Below are positions 8,942 to 18,586 of a stretch of 38,277 nt of DNA, piece after piece. Origin of the DNA: Bordetella parapertussis. Lineage in GTDB: Bacteria; Pseudomonadota; Gammaproteobacteria; Burkholderiales; SG8-41. The stretch spans positions 1 to 38,277 of the forward strand of contig CAMDSO010000028.1 in assembly GCA_945906935.1 (NCBI GenBank), given 5' to 3'. Below the pieces are notes generated by a model. That model was not told the origin of the DNA. It did not search any database and saw only the letters and a program-made list of their open reading frames with translations. Made by a program: the position numbers and the translations under genes. The number at the start of each line of letters is the position of its first letter. The first letter of the stretch is position 1.

Positions 8942-10831
8942 CTATTCCTTTTTTTGCTCGATACGATCGAGACGCAATTTAATCTCCGCCTTGGATTTCA
9001 AATGCGCGACATAGGCGTTGCTTTGTTCCTGCGCGGTCATCTGGCGTAATTCCTCAACGGCTGCCTTGCGTTTGGCAACATCGGCCTGGTCGGGATCGAC
9101 GGTACGCGTGACCTTCAGCAAGATAAAGGCACCACGAGGATTTTCCACGCCCGCGTAAGCCGGCAGTGTGCTCGCATCGAGTTTGAAAATTTCACCGATT
9201 TCAGCCGCACCCAGCCCCTGGGCCTCACGGCGCCCGACCAGTTTCGCCGGCGCCCAGCTGAGAGCGGCGGATTCACCGGCTTTAAGCTTGGCCAGCAATT
9301 CGCGGCCGTGCTTGGCCGCCAACTGACTGGCCTGCGTCAACGTGAGCTGCTTCGTAATACCGGCACTGACATCGGCCAGTGGCGCCACACTTGCGGGGGA
9401 GTGCTCGACCAGGCGCGCAGAAACCAGATTGTTTGCGCCAACATCGATCACTTCGCTATTGCGTTTATTTTTGACGACTTCATCTGAAAAAATCGCCTGT
9501 AACAGCTTGGGATTATTCAGCAGCTTGTTTTCCGCACCATTGCGCCCCACCCAGCCGCCGTTTTGCACGGTCAGCTTGAGTGCGTCGGCCGCAGCCTTCA
9601 GGCTGTCCCCCTGCTCGAATGCGAGGTTGTTGAACTGCTCGGCGAGTTCGGAGAAACGTTTGGTCGCGCGCTGACGTTTGAGGTCCAGCTCGACCGTCTT
9701 GCGCACATCTTCAAAACCGCGCCCCTTCACCGCAACAAGCTTGATGATATGGAAGCCGAACTGCGATTCAACGACGTCCGAAATCGCACCGGGCTTCATC
9801 GCGAAGACCGCAGTGTCAAACACCCCCACCATGGCACCACGCGCAAAGAATCCGAGGTCCCCGCCTTTGGCCGCAGATCCTGGATCCTGGGAATTTTTCT
9901 TTGCCAGTTCAGCGAATGAGGTGGGACTCTTGCGTACCTGCTGCAACAGGCTCTCGGCCTGTGCGCGAGCCTTGGCCTTTTGTTCAGAGCTCTGACTGGC
10001 GTCGGCAGTAATCAGGATGTGACTGGCCTGACGTTCCTCGCCCTTCGTATATTGTTTGGTATTTTCTTCATACGCCCGACGCACATCCTCCGCCGATATT
10101 TCAGTCTGCGCGGCAATACTATCAAGAGTCAGCATCAGGTATTCGACACGCGCGCGCTCTGGCACTTTGAACTCGTCCTGATGAGTTTCGTAATACTGCT
10201 TGACTGCATCATCGACGAGCTTCACCTCGGCGACAAATTTCTGCGCCTCGATAATCGATTGACTGACTTCACGCTGCTGCGCATTGATCCGTAGCAAGCG
10301 ATCGGCCACGACGTTGGAAACAACCGCCGAAGCGCGATACCCATCGTTGACGCGTTCAACCATCAGATCGCGGCGCAGGCCGGCTTCGAACTGCACAGGG
10401 GTCAGGTTCTGGCGTTTCAGAATTTCGGCATATCGCGCCGCAGAAAACTTTCCGTTATCGAGAAACACCGGTTGCTCGGCAATCAACTGCTGCAGCTGGC
10501 TATCGGCGACAAAAATACCGCCAGATACGGCGCGGTCGATCAGCAACCGTTGGCGCACGATGCCATCAACAACAGCCGCTTTGATTTCAGGGCTGTCGAG
10601 CAACCCCGGCGGCACGTTGCCACCGATCATGCGCTGCAGCGCAGCCTGGCGTTCCTGGAGCGATTGGGAGTATTCCTGCTGCGTGATCACACGCCCGTTT
10701 ACCGAGCCGATGTCAGCCCCCGCATCGCCCGTGCGAAAGTAGGAGTCCATGCCAAAAAAAGCAAATGGCAGAAATACGATTGCCAATACAATCTGAATCA
10801 GGGTTTTGCGTTTTTGGACGAAATCGAACAT
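8942..10831 (-). CDS. ppiD: Periplasmic folding chaperone PpiD (SurA N-terminal and parvulin domains)
   Basis: PpiD is an inner-membrane-anchored periplasmic chaperone that works near the Sec translocon on proteins leaving the membrane. One N-terminal membrane helix (about 11-28) follows the typical MFDFVQKRKT start. The SurA-like chaperone region comes next, then a parvulin domain (about 265-367) with the motifs RQASHILI, GGDLGFFARG and QFGFHIIKL, and a C-terminal PpiD tail. The 629-residue length fits the family. The site GGTGA upstream supports the ATG at 10831. It lies downstream of hupB and two tRNAs, as in the classic lon-hupB-ppiD order. A strong terminator ends only 35 bases before its start, so its promoter position is unclear. 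Confidence 0.95.
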   Translation of the reverse strand: MFDFVQKRKTLIQIVLAIVFLPFAFFGMDSYFRTGDAGADIGSVNGRVITQQEYSQSLQERQAALQRMIGGNVPPGLLDSPEIKAAVVDGIVRQRLLIDRAVSGGIFVADSQLQQLIAEQPVFLDNGKFSAARYAEILKRQNLTPVQFEAGLRRDLMVERVNDGYRASAVVSNVVADRLLRINAQQREVSQSIIEAQKFVAEVKLVDDAVKQYYETHQDEFKVPERARVEYLMLTLDSIAAQTEISAEDVRRAYEENTKQYTKGEERQASHILITADASQSSEQKAKARAQAESLLQQVRKSPTSFAELAKKNSQDPGSAAKGGDLGFFARGAMVGVFDTAVFAMKPGAISDVVESQFGFHIIKLVAVKGRGFEDVRKTVELDLKRQRATKRFSELAEQFNNLAFEQGDSLKAAADALKLTVQNGGWVGRNGAENKLLNNPKLLQAIFSDEVVKNKRNSEVIDVGANNLVSARLVEHSPASVAPLADVSAGITKQLTLTQASQLAAKHGRELLAKLKAGESAALSWAPAKLVGRREAQGLGAAEIGEIFKLDASTLPAYAGVENPRGAFILLKVTRTVDPDQADVAKRKAAVEELRQMTAQEQSNAYVAHLKSKAEIKLRLDRIEQKKE

Positions 10832-10866
10832 GTCGGTTCACCGATCAAAATGGCATTGGGTGGGCC

Positions 10867-10893
10867 AAAAAAAAGGCGAACATTAGTTCGCCT
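10867..10893 (-). terminator. Intrinsic terminator after tRNA-Asp
   Basis: Read on the minus strand, an 8-bp stem (AGGCGAAC / GTTCGCCT) with a 4-base loop is followed directly by eight T residues. It sits 9 bases after the tRNA-Asp 3' end and is a textbook rho-independent terminator. Confidence 0.88.
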
Positions 10894-10902
10894 CTGTGTA
10901 GC

Positions 10903-10979
10903 TGGCGGAGTGGACGGGACTCGAACCCGCGACCCCCGGCGTGACAGGCCGGTATTCTAACCAACTGAACTACCACTCC
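10903..10979 (-). tRNA. tRNA-Asp (anticodon GUC)
   Basis: The minus-strand sequence folds as a 77-nt tRNA with an encoded CCA. It has an acceptor starting GGAGTGG paired to CCACTCC, the D-arm TAGTTCAGTTGGTTAGA, the anticodon loop CTGTCAC (GUC), and the T-arm GGGTTCGAGTCCC. It closely resembles E. coli tRNA-Asp. It lies 27 nt downstream of tRNA-Val and the two are probably cotranscribed. Confidence 0.96.
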
Positions 10980-11006
10980 AATACTGCTGCTAAAAAGAAA
11001 CCTAAC

Positions 11007-11082
11007 TGGTGGGTGCTGACGGGCTCGAACCGCCGACATTCGCCTTGTAAGGGCGACGCTCTACCAACTGAGCTAAGCACCC
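11007..11082 (-). tRNA. tRNA-Val (anticodon UAC)
   Basis: This is a 76-nt minus-strand tRNA with an encoded CCA. It has acceptor GGGTGCT/AGCACCC, D-arm TAGCTCAGTTGGTAGAGC, anticodon loop CTTACAA (UAC) and T-arm GGCGGTTCGAGCCC. A Val-Asp tRNA pair between hupB and ppiD fits the organisation seen in related proteobacteria. Confidence 0.96.
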
Positions 11083-11105
11083 CCTGCGATCGCGATTACC
11101 ATAAA

Positions 11106-11140
11106 TTTGGGGTAGTAGATACTTTGGCATCTACCCCAAA
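11106..11140 (-). terminator. Possible hairpin terminator/processing stem between hupB and tRNA-Val
   Basis: An inverted repeat (TTTGGGGTA...TACCCCAAA, with an inner GAT/ATC pairing and a small bulge) follows the hupB stop on the minus strand. The downstream tract is only AAATTTAT, so termination may be partial and the hairpin could instead mark processing of a hupB-tRNA transcript. Confidence 0.5.
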
Positions 11141-11169
11141 CGAACCTGCCGGAACCCGTTGGATGCGCA

Positions 11170-11442
11170 TTATTTTACAGCATCTTTCAGAGCCTTACCA
11201 GCTGTGAACTTCGTTACTCGCGCTGCTTTAATCTTTATCACCTCTCCGGTACGCGGATTGCGGCCAACTCGCGCCGCGCGTTTGGCAACACGAAATGTGC
11301 CGAACCCTACAAGGGTAACGCTGTCTCCCTTTTTAAGCGCATTGCGGATGGCATTGAGTGCGCCATCGAGTGATTTTTCAGCTGATGACTTCGATATATC
11401 TGCAGCCTTTGCGACCGCTTCGACCAATTCACCCTTGTTCAC
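11170..11442 (-). CDS. hupB: DNA-binding protein HU-beta
   Basis: HU is a small dimeric nucleoid protein that bends DNA without strict sequence preference. The 90-residue product has the full family signature: [11 protein letters not shown] start, [18 protein letters not shown] (the beta-arm entry), the Pro-containing arm, and [13 protein letters not shown] at the end. The start codon is GTG, preceded by AAGGGGAG at good spacing. The gene has its own sigma-70-like promoter about 145 bases upstream, after the lon terminator, so it can be expressed independently of lon. The position downstream of lon and upstream of ppiD is the standard one. Confidence 0.97.
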   Translation of the reverse strand: MNKGELVEAVAKAADISKSSAEKSLDGALNAIRNALKKGDSVTLVGFGTFRVAKRAARVGRNPRTGEVIKIKAARVTKFTAGKALKDAVK

Positions 11443-11585
11443 AAAACTCCCCTTTCAAATCCTTGCAAATTTTCAAACCAAATAAGAAAAGATATTCTCG
11501 TTGCTCGCCTGATGAGCCGGGATGAGAGCAATGCTCTGTATTTCATTGCGGACCGTGCCGGCTACTATCGATCCATCAAAGCGGA

Positions 11586-11615
11586 TTTATAGAAAACCGG
11601 AATTTGCACTGTCAA
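11586..11615 (-). promoter_or_regulatory. Sigma-70-like promoter for hupB
   Basis: The minus strand reads TTGACA (11615-11610), an 18-bp spacer, then TATAAA (11591-11586). The -35 is a perfect match and the -10 differs at one base. Transcription from about 11578 gives a leader of about 135 nt before the hupB GTG. The rest of the 292-base gap between lon and hupB holds the lon terminator and nothing else I can identify. Confidence 0.7.
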
Positions 11616-11652
11616 GAAATTACGCCAGCATTTACACCGCATCGAATCAACA

Positions 11653-11684
11653 ACGCAAAAACTGCCCCGAGGCAATTTTTGCGT
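11653..11684 (-). terminator. Intrinsic terminator of lon
   Basis: A 14-bp inverted repeat with a single G-U pair (ACGCAAAAATTGCC / GGCAGTTTTTGCGT, loop TCGG) lies about 50 bases after the lon stop on the minus strand. The T run falls in the descending arm. The near symmetry would also allow function on the plus strand, but no plus-strand gene needs it. Confidence 0.75.
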
Positions 11685-11734
11685 CATGCCAAACGAGTGT
11701 AAACATTCGCCGGCTTTTACATTGAAAATCTGAA

Positions 11735-14146
11735 TCAGTGCTTGACTGCAGGCGCGCTCGGTTGCTCCACAGCGGGCGGCGGCACCTCCGGCTTGTCGGC
11801 CAGAGGCTCGGGCTTGCGCTCCAGCGCCAGCTCAAGCACCTGGTCAATCCACTTCACAGGATGAATATCAAGACGGTTCTTGATGTTATCCGGAATCTCG
11901 GCGAGATCCTTGACGTTCTCCTGCGGGATCAACACCGTCTTGATCCCACCGCGGTGTGCGGCAAGCAGTTTCTCCTTGAGGCCGCCGATCGGCAGCACTT
12001 CGCCGCGCAGTGTGATCTCACCGGTCATCGCAACATCGGCACGCACCGGTATGCCGGTCAGGACCGATACCATCGCCAGGCAAATACCAATGCCGGCGCT
12101 GGGGCCGTCTTTCGGCGTGGCGCCTTCGGGGAGGTGAATGTGGATATCGTTCTTCTGATAGAAGTCTTCACTGATACCCAGCTTGCGCGAACGGATACGC
12201 ACCACCGACAAGGCGGCCTGTATCGATTCCTGCATCACATCACCGAGAGTACCTGTCGTGATCGTCTTGCCCTTGCCCGACATCACTGAACTTTCAATCG
12301 TCAGCAACTCGCCACCGACTTCAGTCCACGCCAAGCCAGTGACCTGGCCGACCTGATTGTTCTTTTCGGCAAGGCCGAAGCTGTAACGACGCACACCGAG
12401 AAATTTATCGAGGTTACGTGAATTGACGGTGATTTTCGACTGCGCTTTTTCACCATCCCGTTTGACCAGCATACGCACCACCTTGCGGCAGATCTTTGAA
12501 ACCTCCCGCTCAAGGCTGCGCACGCCCGCCTCACGTGAGTAGTAACGAATAACATCGCGCACCGCGCTGTCGGATACAGTAATTTCATCATCCTTCAGGC
12601 CGTGGCCCTTCATCTGCTTGGGCAACAGATGATGTGTTGCGATATGAATTTTTTCGTCTTCGGTATAACCGGACAGGCGGATGACTTCCATGCGGTCTAG
12701 CAGCGCCGGCGGAATGTTGAGCGTATTCGCCGTTGCCACGAACATGACATCGGACAAATCGTACTCAACCTCGACATAATGATCGACAAACGTGTGGTTC
12801 TGTTCGGGGTCCAGCACCTCCAACAGTGCGGACGCTGGATCACCACGGAAATCCATGCCCATCTTATCGACTTCGTCGAGCAGGAACAGCGGATTGCGCA
12901 CGGCAACCTTGGTCATGTTCTGCAGAATCTTGCCAGGCATCGAGCCTATGTAAGTGCGCCGGTGACCGCGAATCTCCGACTCATCGCGCACGCCGCCCAG
13001 CGACATGCGGATAAATTTCCGGTTGGTGGCCTTGGCAATCGACTGACCAAGCGAAGTCTTGCCGACACCAGGGGCGCCGACCAGACACAGTATCGGCGCC
13101 TTCATCTTTTCGACGCGCTGCTGCACGGCGAGGTATTCGACGATGCGCTCTTTAACCTTTTCAAGTCCGTAGTGATCTTCGTCGAGCACCGCTTCGGCGT
13201 GCTTGAGATCGGCGTTGATCTTGCTCTTCTTGCGCCACGGCAGGGAAACCACGGCATCGATATAGTTACGCACCACGGTGGCTTCTGCCGACATTGGCGA
13301 CATCAGCCGTAATTTCTTCAGCTCGGAGTCGGCCTTTTTGCGTGCTTCCTTGGGCATGTGCGCAGCCTTGATGCGCTTGTCCATTTCGTCGAGGTCTGCG
13401 CCCTCTTCGAGTTCGCCCAACTCCTTTTGTATCGCCTTGACCTGCTCGTTGAGGTAATACTCGCGCTGGCTCTTTTCCATCTGCCGTTTGACGCGGCCAC
13501 GGATGCGCTTTTCAACCTGCAGGATATCCAACTCGCCCTCGACCAGCGTCAAAAGATGCTCAAGACGTTTCTTTGCGTCGAACATTTCGAGCACTTCCTG
13601 CTTTTGCTCGAGTTTCAGCGGCAGATGCGCAGCGATCGTGTCGGCCAGTCGGCCAGGCTCGTCGATCCCGCCGAGTGAAGTCAAAATCTCCGGCGGAATT
13701 TTCTTGTTGAGCTTCACATACTGGTCGAACTGGGCGACCAAGGTACGGCGCAGCGCCTCGGTTTCGGGCGTGATTTCGTTGTCCGCCGGCACCGGTGTCG
13801 ACTCAACACCGTAATGTGTTTTCAGATCAATGATGCTATCGATACGCGCGCGCTGCGTGCCCTCGACCAGCACCTTGACGGTACCATCCGGCAGCTTAAG
13901 CATCTGCAGAATATTCGCGACCGCGCCGACCGCATACATGTCTTCGGGGGTCGGCTCATCCTTGGCGGCAGACTTTTGCGCCACCAGCACGATGCTCTTA
14001 CCGGCTTCCATGGCTGTTTCCAGCGCCTTGATTGATTTCGGACGCCCGACAAACAAGGGGATGACCATGTGCGGGAACACGACCACATCGCGCAACGGCA
14101 ACAGCGGCAGCTGGACGGTGGTTACAGGGTCATTGGCAGTGGACAT
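11735..14146 (-). CDS. lon: ATP-dependent protease Lon
   Basis: Lon is a cytosolic hexameric AAA+ serine protease that degrades misfolded and regulatory proteins. The N-terminal substrate domain begins [21 protein letters not shown] coiled-coil region lies at about 200-290. The AAA+ module has Walker A GAPGVGKT (357-364) and Walker [12 protein letters not shown]. The protease domain has the Ser-Lys dyad Ser683 (GPSAG) and Lys726 (GGLKEK), equivalent to Ser679/Lys722 in E. coli. The 803 residues include a Pro-rich C-terminal tail about 20 residues longer than E. coli Lon. AGGAA precedes the ATG. It follows clpX after a 106-base gap that contains a heat-shock-type promoter, and its own terminator lies downstream. 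Confidence 0.98.
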   Translation of the reverse strand: MSTANDPVTTVQLPLLPLRDVVVFPHMVIPLFVGRPKSIKALETAMEAGKSIVLVAQKSAAKDEPTPEDMYAVGAVANILQMLKLPDGTVKVLVEGTQRARIDSIIDLKTHYGVESTPVPADNEITPETEALRRTLVAQFDQYVKLNKKIPPEILTSLGGIDEPGRLADTIAAHLPLKLEQKQEVLEMFDAKKRLEHLLTLVEGELDILQVEKRIRGRVKRQMEKSQREYYLNEQVKAIQKELGELEEGADLDEMDKRIKAAHMPKEARKKADSELKKLRLMSPMSAEATVVRNYIDAVVSLPWRKKSKINADLKHAEAVLDEDHYGLEKVKERIVEYLAVQQRVEKMKAPILCLVGAPGVGKTSLGQSIAKATNRKFIRMSLGGVRDESEIRGHRRTYIGSMPGKILQNMTKVAVRNPLFLLDEVDKMGMDFRGDPASALLEVLDPEQNHTFVDHYVEVEYDLSDVMFVATANTLNIPPALLDRMEVIRLSGYTEDEKIHIATHHLLPKQMKGHGLKDDEITVSDSAVRDVIRYYSREAGVRSLEREVSKICRKVVRMLVKRDGEKAQSKITVNSRNLDKFLGVRRYSFGLAEKNNQVGQVTGLAWTEVGGELLTIESSVMSGKGKTITTGTLGDVMQESIQAALSVVRIRSRKLGISEDFYQKNDIHIHLPEGATPKDGPSAGIGICLAMVSVLTGIPVRADVAMTGEITLRGEVLPIGGLKEKLLAAHRGGIKTVLIPQENVKDLAEIPDNIKNRLDIHPVKWIDQVLELALERKPEPLADKPEVPPPAVEQPSAPAVKH

Positions 14147-14180
14147 TGCAGTTCCTGGTTATAAGTGACAAATAAGGTTG

Positions 14181-14205
14181 TGGGGGCGGTGCGACGTAAT
14201 TCAAG
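14181..14205 (-). promoter_or_regulatory. Sigma-32 (heat-shock) type promoter upstream of lon
   Basis: On the minus strand CTTGAA (14205-14200) is followed by a 13-bp spacer and CCCCCA (14186-14181), against the known sigma-32 consensus CTTGAAA and CCCCATnT at 13-15 bp. It ends 34 bases before the lon ATG. The same bases can form a GC-rich hairpin (GGGGGCG/CGCCCCC), which might also act as the clpX transcript end. Confidence 0.65.
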
Positions 14206-14252
14206 CGTCGCCCCCTTCGCACTCCAGCTCAGGAGCGGGAAAACAGGAACAA

Positions 14253-15518
14253 TTATACCGATCCGGCCACTTTGGGCTGATCGGAATAGATCAGTAAAGG
14301 CCGCGTATCTGCGGAGATTGCACCTTCGTCAACCACCACCTTGACGACGTTCTCAAGGGAGGGCAGATCGAACATGGTCTCCAGCAGCGTCTGTTCAAGT
14401 ATGGAGCGCAAGCCGCGCGCACCGGTCTTGCGTTCGAGCGCCTTGTGCGCGATCGCGCGCAGGGCGCTGTCGCGAATTTCAAGCTCGGCCCCCTCCATCG
14501 AAAACATTTTCTGATATTGCTTGATGAGGGCGTTTTTTGGCTCGGTCAGAATCTGGATCAGCGCCGCCTCGTCGAGTTCTCCGAGCGTGGCAACGACGGG
14601 TAAACGTCCGACAAATTCCGGAATCAAACCGTACTTGATCAAATCCTCGGGTTGCACGTCGCGCAAAACACGACTCATGTCTTTACGATTGTCCTGGCTT
14701 TTTACTTCGGCGCCGAAACCGATGCCGCCTTTTTCTGAACGCGCACGAATGACTTTATCGAGACCATCGAACGCACCGCCACACACGAACAGGATGTTGG
14801 TCGTATCGACCTGCACAAACTCCTGGTTCGGATGCTTGCGACCGCCCTGCGGCGGCACCGAGGCAATAGTGCCTTCGATCAGTTTCAGCAACGCCTGCTG
14901 CACACCCTCGCCAGACACGTCGCGGGTGATCGAAGGGTTATCGGATTTGCGCGAAATTTTGTCGATTTCATCAATATAAACAATGCCGCGCTGCGCTTTT
15001 TCAACATCGTAATCGCACTTCTGCAACAACTTTTGAATGATATTTTCAACATCCTCGCCAACGTAACCAGCTTCGGTCAGGGTCGTCGCATCGGCCATCA
15101 CAAAGGGCACGTTCAACAACCGCGCCAGCGTCTGCGCCAGCAAGGTCTTGCCCGAACCGGTCGGGCCGACCAGCAGGATATTGCTTTTCGCCAGCTCGAC
15201 TTCGTCGTTCTTCGGCAGGTTCTTCAACCGCTTGTAATGGTTGTAGACCGCCACCGAAAGTATCTTCTTGGCGGTTTCCTGACCGATCACATATTGATCG
15301 AGTATGCCGCGGATTTCATGCGGCACCGGCAGGTCCGATTTGGCGCCCTTGCCGGCCGTTTCGCTCTGCGTCTCTTCGCGAATGATATCGTTGCACAGCT
15401 CAATACATTCATCACAAATGAACACCGAGGGCCCGGCAATCAGTTTGCGCACCTCGTGCTGGCTCTTGCCGCAGAAAGAACAGTAGAGAAGCTTCTCGCC
15501 GCCGATCTTGTCTGACAT
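14253..15518 (-). CDS. clpX: ATP-dependent Clp protease ATP-binding subunit ClpX
   Basis: ClpX is the AAA+ unfoldase that recognises tagged substrates and feeds them to ClpP. The N-terminal zinc-binding domain has four cysteines (Cys13, Cys16, Cys35, Cys38). The AAA+ module has Walker A GPTGSGKT (118-125), Walker [11 protein letters not shown] and the pore loop GYVGED. The ClpP-docking IGF loop is present in [10 protein letters not shown]. The length (421) is normal. It lies 30 bases after clpP on the same strand, so the two are probably cotranscribed with tig. Confidence 0.98.
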   Translation of the reverse strand: MSDKIGGEKLLYCSFCGKSQHEVRKLIAGPSVFICDECIELCNDIIREETQSETAGKGAKSDLPVPHEIRGILDQYVIGQETAKKILSVAVYNHYKRLKNLPKNDEVELAKSNILLVGPTGSGKTLLAQTLARLLNVPFVMADATTLTEAGYVGEDVENIIQKLLQKCDYDVEKAQRGIVYIDEIDKISRKSDNPSITRDVSGEGVQQALLKLIEGTIASVPPQGGRKHPNQEFVQVDTTNILFVCGGAFDGLDKVIRARSEKGGIGFGAEVKSQDNRKDMSRVLRDVQPEDLIKYGLIPEFVGRLPVVATLGELDEAALIQILTEPKNALIKQYQKMFSMEGAELEIRDSALRAIAHKALERKTGARGLRSILEQTLLETMFDLPSLENVVKVVVDEGAISADTRPLLIYSDQPKVAGSV

Positions 15519-15548
15519 ATGCAGTGTTCCTTCTCGACCCTGTCGCTA

Positions 15549-16190
15549 TTATTTCGCGGATTCAGCGCGGCTGACCAGCACCTTGTCCACCAGTCCGTAT
15601 TCCACCGACTGTTGAGCCGAGAGAAAGTTATCGCGGTCGGTATCTTTCTCGATCACGTCGATCGGCTGGCCGGTGTGGTGCGCCATGATCTCGTTCAGGC
15701 GCGCCTTCAAATACAGGATTTCCTTGGCATGAATTTCAATGTCCGAAGCCTGCCCCTGAAAACCACCCATCGGCTGATGAATCATCACGCGTGAATTCGG
15801 CAGACAAAAACGCTTGTTTTTCGCCCCCGCAGTCAACAACAAGGCCCCCATGCTGGCAGCCTGCCCGACACATAACGTTGAAACATCAGGCTTGATAAAT
15901 TGCATCGTGTCGTATATCGCCAGACCAGCCGACACCGAACCACCCGGCGAATTGATGTAGAGCGAAATATCCTTCTCCGGATTCTCGGACTCCAGGAACA
16001 GCAACTGTGCCACGATCAAATTAGCCGATACCTCGTTGACCGGCCCGACCAGAAACACCACACGCTCCTTGAGCAGGCGCGAATAGATGTCATAGGCGCG
16101 CTCACCGCGGCCGCTTTGCTCGACCACCATCGGCACCAGGCCGAGGCCTTGCGTCTCCGGGGCGTTGCGCTGCCATTCGTATTGCATCAT
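15549..16190 (-). CDS. clpP: ATP-dependent Clp protease proteolytic subunit ClpP
   Basis: ClpP forms the double-heptamer serine protease chamber that partners ClpX. The catalytic triad is Ser113 ([11 protein letters not shown]), His138 (RVMIHQP) and Asp187 (TDRD). The N-terminal propeptide ends near the conserved LVPMVVEQ motif. The product has 213 residues, normal for the family. The start ATG overlaps the tig stop by four bases (ATGA). A second ATG follows immediately, so the protein could begin one residue later. This overlap indicates translational coupling to trigger factor. Confidence 0.98.
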   Translation of the reverse strand: MMQYEWQRNAPETQGLGLVPMVVEQSGRGERAYDIYSRLLKERVVFLVGPVNEVSANLIVAQLLFLESENPEKDISLYINSPGGSVSAGLAIYDTMQFIKPDVSTLCVGQAASMGALLLTAGAKNKRFCLPNSRVMIHQPMGGFQGQASDIEIHAKEILYLKARLNEIMAHHTGQPIDVIEKDTDRDNFLSAQQSVEYGLVDKVLVSRAESAK

Positions 16191-17494
16191 TTGGTGTTTC
16201 CCATCAATTCATCGAAGTCGGTCTTCTTGTCTTCGACCTTTGCGGTCGCCAAGGCCCACGCCACCACGTTTTCCTCCACCGCCATCGACTCCACATCACG
16301 CAAACGGTCCGGCGACTGGTAATACCATTTGACGACCTCTGCCGGCGCTTCGTAAGTCTGCGCCTGCTCCTCAACCAGCGCGCGCACCTGCTCCGGTTTC
16401 GCCTGCAGGCCATTGATGCGCACCACTTCGGCGAGTATCAGTCCGAGTTTGACGCGCCGCTGCGCCGCCGCTTCGAAGATCGACGAGTCCATCGGCATTC
16501 CTTCGCTTTTCACGCCGCGCGACTCGAGCTCCCGGCGCATCCCGTTCTGCATGCGCTCGACCTCGATGTCGACCAACGACTGCGGCGACTCGACCGGCGT
16601 GCTGTCGAGCAAGGCCTGCATGATCTGATCCTTGACCTTGGCATTGATGCGACGCTTGACCTCGCGCTCCAGATTCTCCCGCACTTCCTTGCGCATGGTG
16701 TCGACGTTGCTATCGGCTACCCCGAGCATCTTTGCAAAATCGGCATCCACCGGCGCCAGCTTCGCCTCAGCCACCTGCTTTAATTTGACGCTGAAGGTCG
16801 CGGTTTTGCCGGCGACTTCCTTGCCGTGGTAATCGTCAGGAAAACGCAGCTCAAACGACTTCGTCTGCTCGACATTCATACCAACGACCTGGCTCTCGAA
16901 ATCCTTGAGCAGGCGGCCTTCGCCCAACACCACCGCGACATCGGTGCCAACACCGCCCTCGAACACCTGGGCGTCGATCTTGCCCTCGAAATCGATGGTC
17001 ACGCGATCCGCCTCGGCGGCGGCACGGCTGACGTTATCGTAGGTGGCGCGCTGCTTGCGCATGATCTCGATGGTCTTGTCGACCTCGGTCTCGGTGGCCT
17101 CGACCTGCGGGCGGGCGATCACCGCTTTGGCGATATCACCGACCACCAAGTCGGGATAAACCTCAAAGGTTGCGCTGAATTCCATCGGCACCGCAGCATC
17201 GCTGCCGGCCTTCGGCTCAAAACGCGGATAGCCGGCGATACGCAAATTTTGCTCGCGCAGCGCGTCACTGAAATTTTGCTGCAAGGCGTCGCCCATCACT
17301 TCGCGCCGCACCTGTTCGCCGTATTGCTGGGCGACGACCTTCATGGGCACTTTGCCGGGACGGAACCCGTGCATCTTTACGGTCCGCGCAAGCTGCTTGA
17401 GACGGTTTTGCACCTCGCCATCGATTTGTGTCGGGGCCAAGGTGATGTCGAGGCGTCGCTCGAGCTGGCTGGTTTGTTCCATAGTTGCTGCCAT
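16187..17494 (-). CDS. tig: Trigger factor, ribosome-associated chaperone and prolyl isomerase
   Basis: Trigger factor binds the ribosome exit tunnel and shields nascent chains. The ribosome-docking signature GFRPGKVP is at residues 43-50. The FKBP-type isomerase domain spans about 160-245 ([19 protein letters not shown]). The C-terminal chaperone arms include [15 protein letters not shown]. The 435-residue length is typical. AGGAA seven bases upstream supports the ATG at 17494 over the internal ATG at 17482. It lies only 37 bases downstream of tRNA-Leu, with no visible terminator or separate promoter between them, so tRNA and mRNA may share a transcript. It is first of the tig-clpP-clpX set. 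Confidence 0.97.
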   Translation of the reverse strand: MAATMEQTSQLERRLDITLAPTQIDGEVQNRLKQLARTVKMHGFRPGKVPMKVVAQQYGEQVRREVMGDALQQNFSDALREQNLRIAGYPRFEPKAGSDAAVPMEFSATFEVYPDLVVGDIAKAVIARPQVEATETEVDKTIEIMRKQRATYDNVSRAAAEADRVTIDFEGKIDAQVFEGGVGTDVAVVLGEGRLLKDFESQVVGMNVEQTKSFELRFPDDYHGKEVAGKTATFSVKLKQVAEAKLAPVDADFAKMLGVADSNVDTMRKEVRENLEREVKRRINAKVKDQIMQALLDSTPVESPQSLVDIEVERMQNGMRRELESRGVKSEGMPMDSSIFEAAAQRRVKLGLILAEVVRINGLQAKPEQVRALVEEQAQTYEAPAEVVKWYYQSPDRLRDVESMAVEENVVAWALATAKVEDKKTDFDELMGNTK

Positions 17495-17531
17495 GTGATT
17501 TCCTATACCTGAGTCTTAGGGATGCGGGTCC

Positions 17532-17616
<85 letters not shown>

Positions 17617-17728
17617 AAGACTCTGATTGTAATATAATCAGTCCCTCACGTCAGCCTCGCGTACCGGTCGCGGTTGGTGATGATTGCAGGGTAATCCCTT
17701 GTAAAACCGGCTCTTTCCTGCCGCTCGC
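17617..17728. promoter_or_regulatory. Divergent promoter region between tRNA-Leu/tig and hpnC
   Basis: A single AT-rich core serves both directions. TATAAT on the plus strand (17633-17638) overlaps TATATT on the minus strand (17636-17631). The minus-strand box is well placed to start transcription about 7 nt before tRNA-Leu. The core also forms an inverted repeat (CTGATT...AATCAG). No convincing -35 element is visible on either strand. The plus-strand leader to the hpnC GTG would be about 85 nt. Confidence 0.5.
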
Positions 17729-18541
17729 GTGACTATCGATCATTACGAAAATTTTCCTGTTGCCTCGATTTTGCTGCCCGCGCACCTGCGCTGGCCGGTG
17801 CAACTGATCTATCGCTTCGCCCGTAGCGCTGACGATTTCGCCGATGAAGGTGATCTACCAGACCAAGAGCGGCTGCGCCTGCTCGCAGCATACGGCGATC
17901 AATTGCGCGCGATAGAAGCCGGCAAAACGCCGCAGGAACCGCTGTTTGCCGACCTCGCCGCGGTGATCCATGAATATCATCTGCCGCTGCCACTCTTGCA
18001 CGATCTGCTATCGGCCTTTGCCCAGGATGTCGGCAAGAAACGTTATACCGATCACGACGAGGTGCTCGATTATTGCCGCCGCTCGGCGAACCCGGTCGGC
18101 CGCCTGCTGCTCACACTCTATGGCGCGGCAACGCCGCAGAATCTGCAATGCTCAGACAACATCTGCTCTGCACTGCAGATCATCAACTTTCTGCAAGACA
18201 TCGCCATCGATTACGCCAACGGACGCATATATATCCCGCAAAACGAACTCCTGCGCTTTGGCATCAGCGAAGAACAGATCGCGGACGGTCGTGTTGACGA
18301 GGCATGGCGCCACTTCATGGCGTTCCAGATCGGCCGCGCACGGCAAATGCTGGATGACGGCGCGCCGCTCGGCGGCCGCCTGCAGGGACGCATCGGTCTT
18401 GAGATGCGCATGATCATTGCCGGCGGCGGGCGCATACTCAACAAAATCGCAGGGGTCGGTTACGATGTCTTCCAGCGCCGCCCGGTTTTGTGCGCCTGGG
18501 ACTGGCCGCTGATGCTGCTGCAAACATTAACGATCCATTAA
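17729..18541 (+). CDS. hpnC: Hydroxysqualene synthase HpnC (squalene synthase family)
   Basis: HpnC converts presqualene diphosphate to hydroxysqualene, the second step of the bacterial HpnCDE route from farnesyl diphosphate to squalene. The two trans-prenyltransferase Asp motifs are present: DDFADEGD (35-42) and, near 151-168, the FLQDIAIDYANGRIYIP motif. The N-terminus MTIDHYENFPVAS is characteristic of HpnC and fixes the GTG start at 17729 although no strong ribosome site is visible. The 270-residue length fits. hpnD follows after 45 bases. No squalene-hopene cyclase gene is in the window. Confidence 0.93.
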   Translation: MTIDHYENFPVASILLPAHLRWPVQLIYRFARSADDFADEGDLPDQERLRLLAAYGDQLRAIEAGKTPQEPLFADLAAVIHEYHLPLPLLHDLLSAFAQDVGKKRYTDHDEVLDYCRRSANPVGRLLLTLYGAATPQNLQCSDNICSALQIINFLQDIAIDYANGRIYIPQNELLRFGISEEQIADGRVDEAWRHFMAFQIGRARQMLDDGAPLGGRLQGRIGLEMRMIIAGGGRILNKIAGVGYDVFQRRPVLCAWDWPLMLLQTLTIH

Positions 18542-18586
18542 CGATCCAATACCATCCACGTTCGCCCTCCAACCAGACCAGACCGT

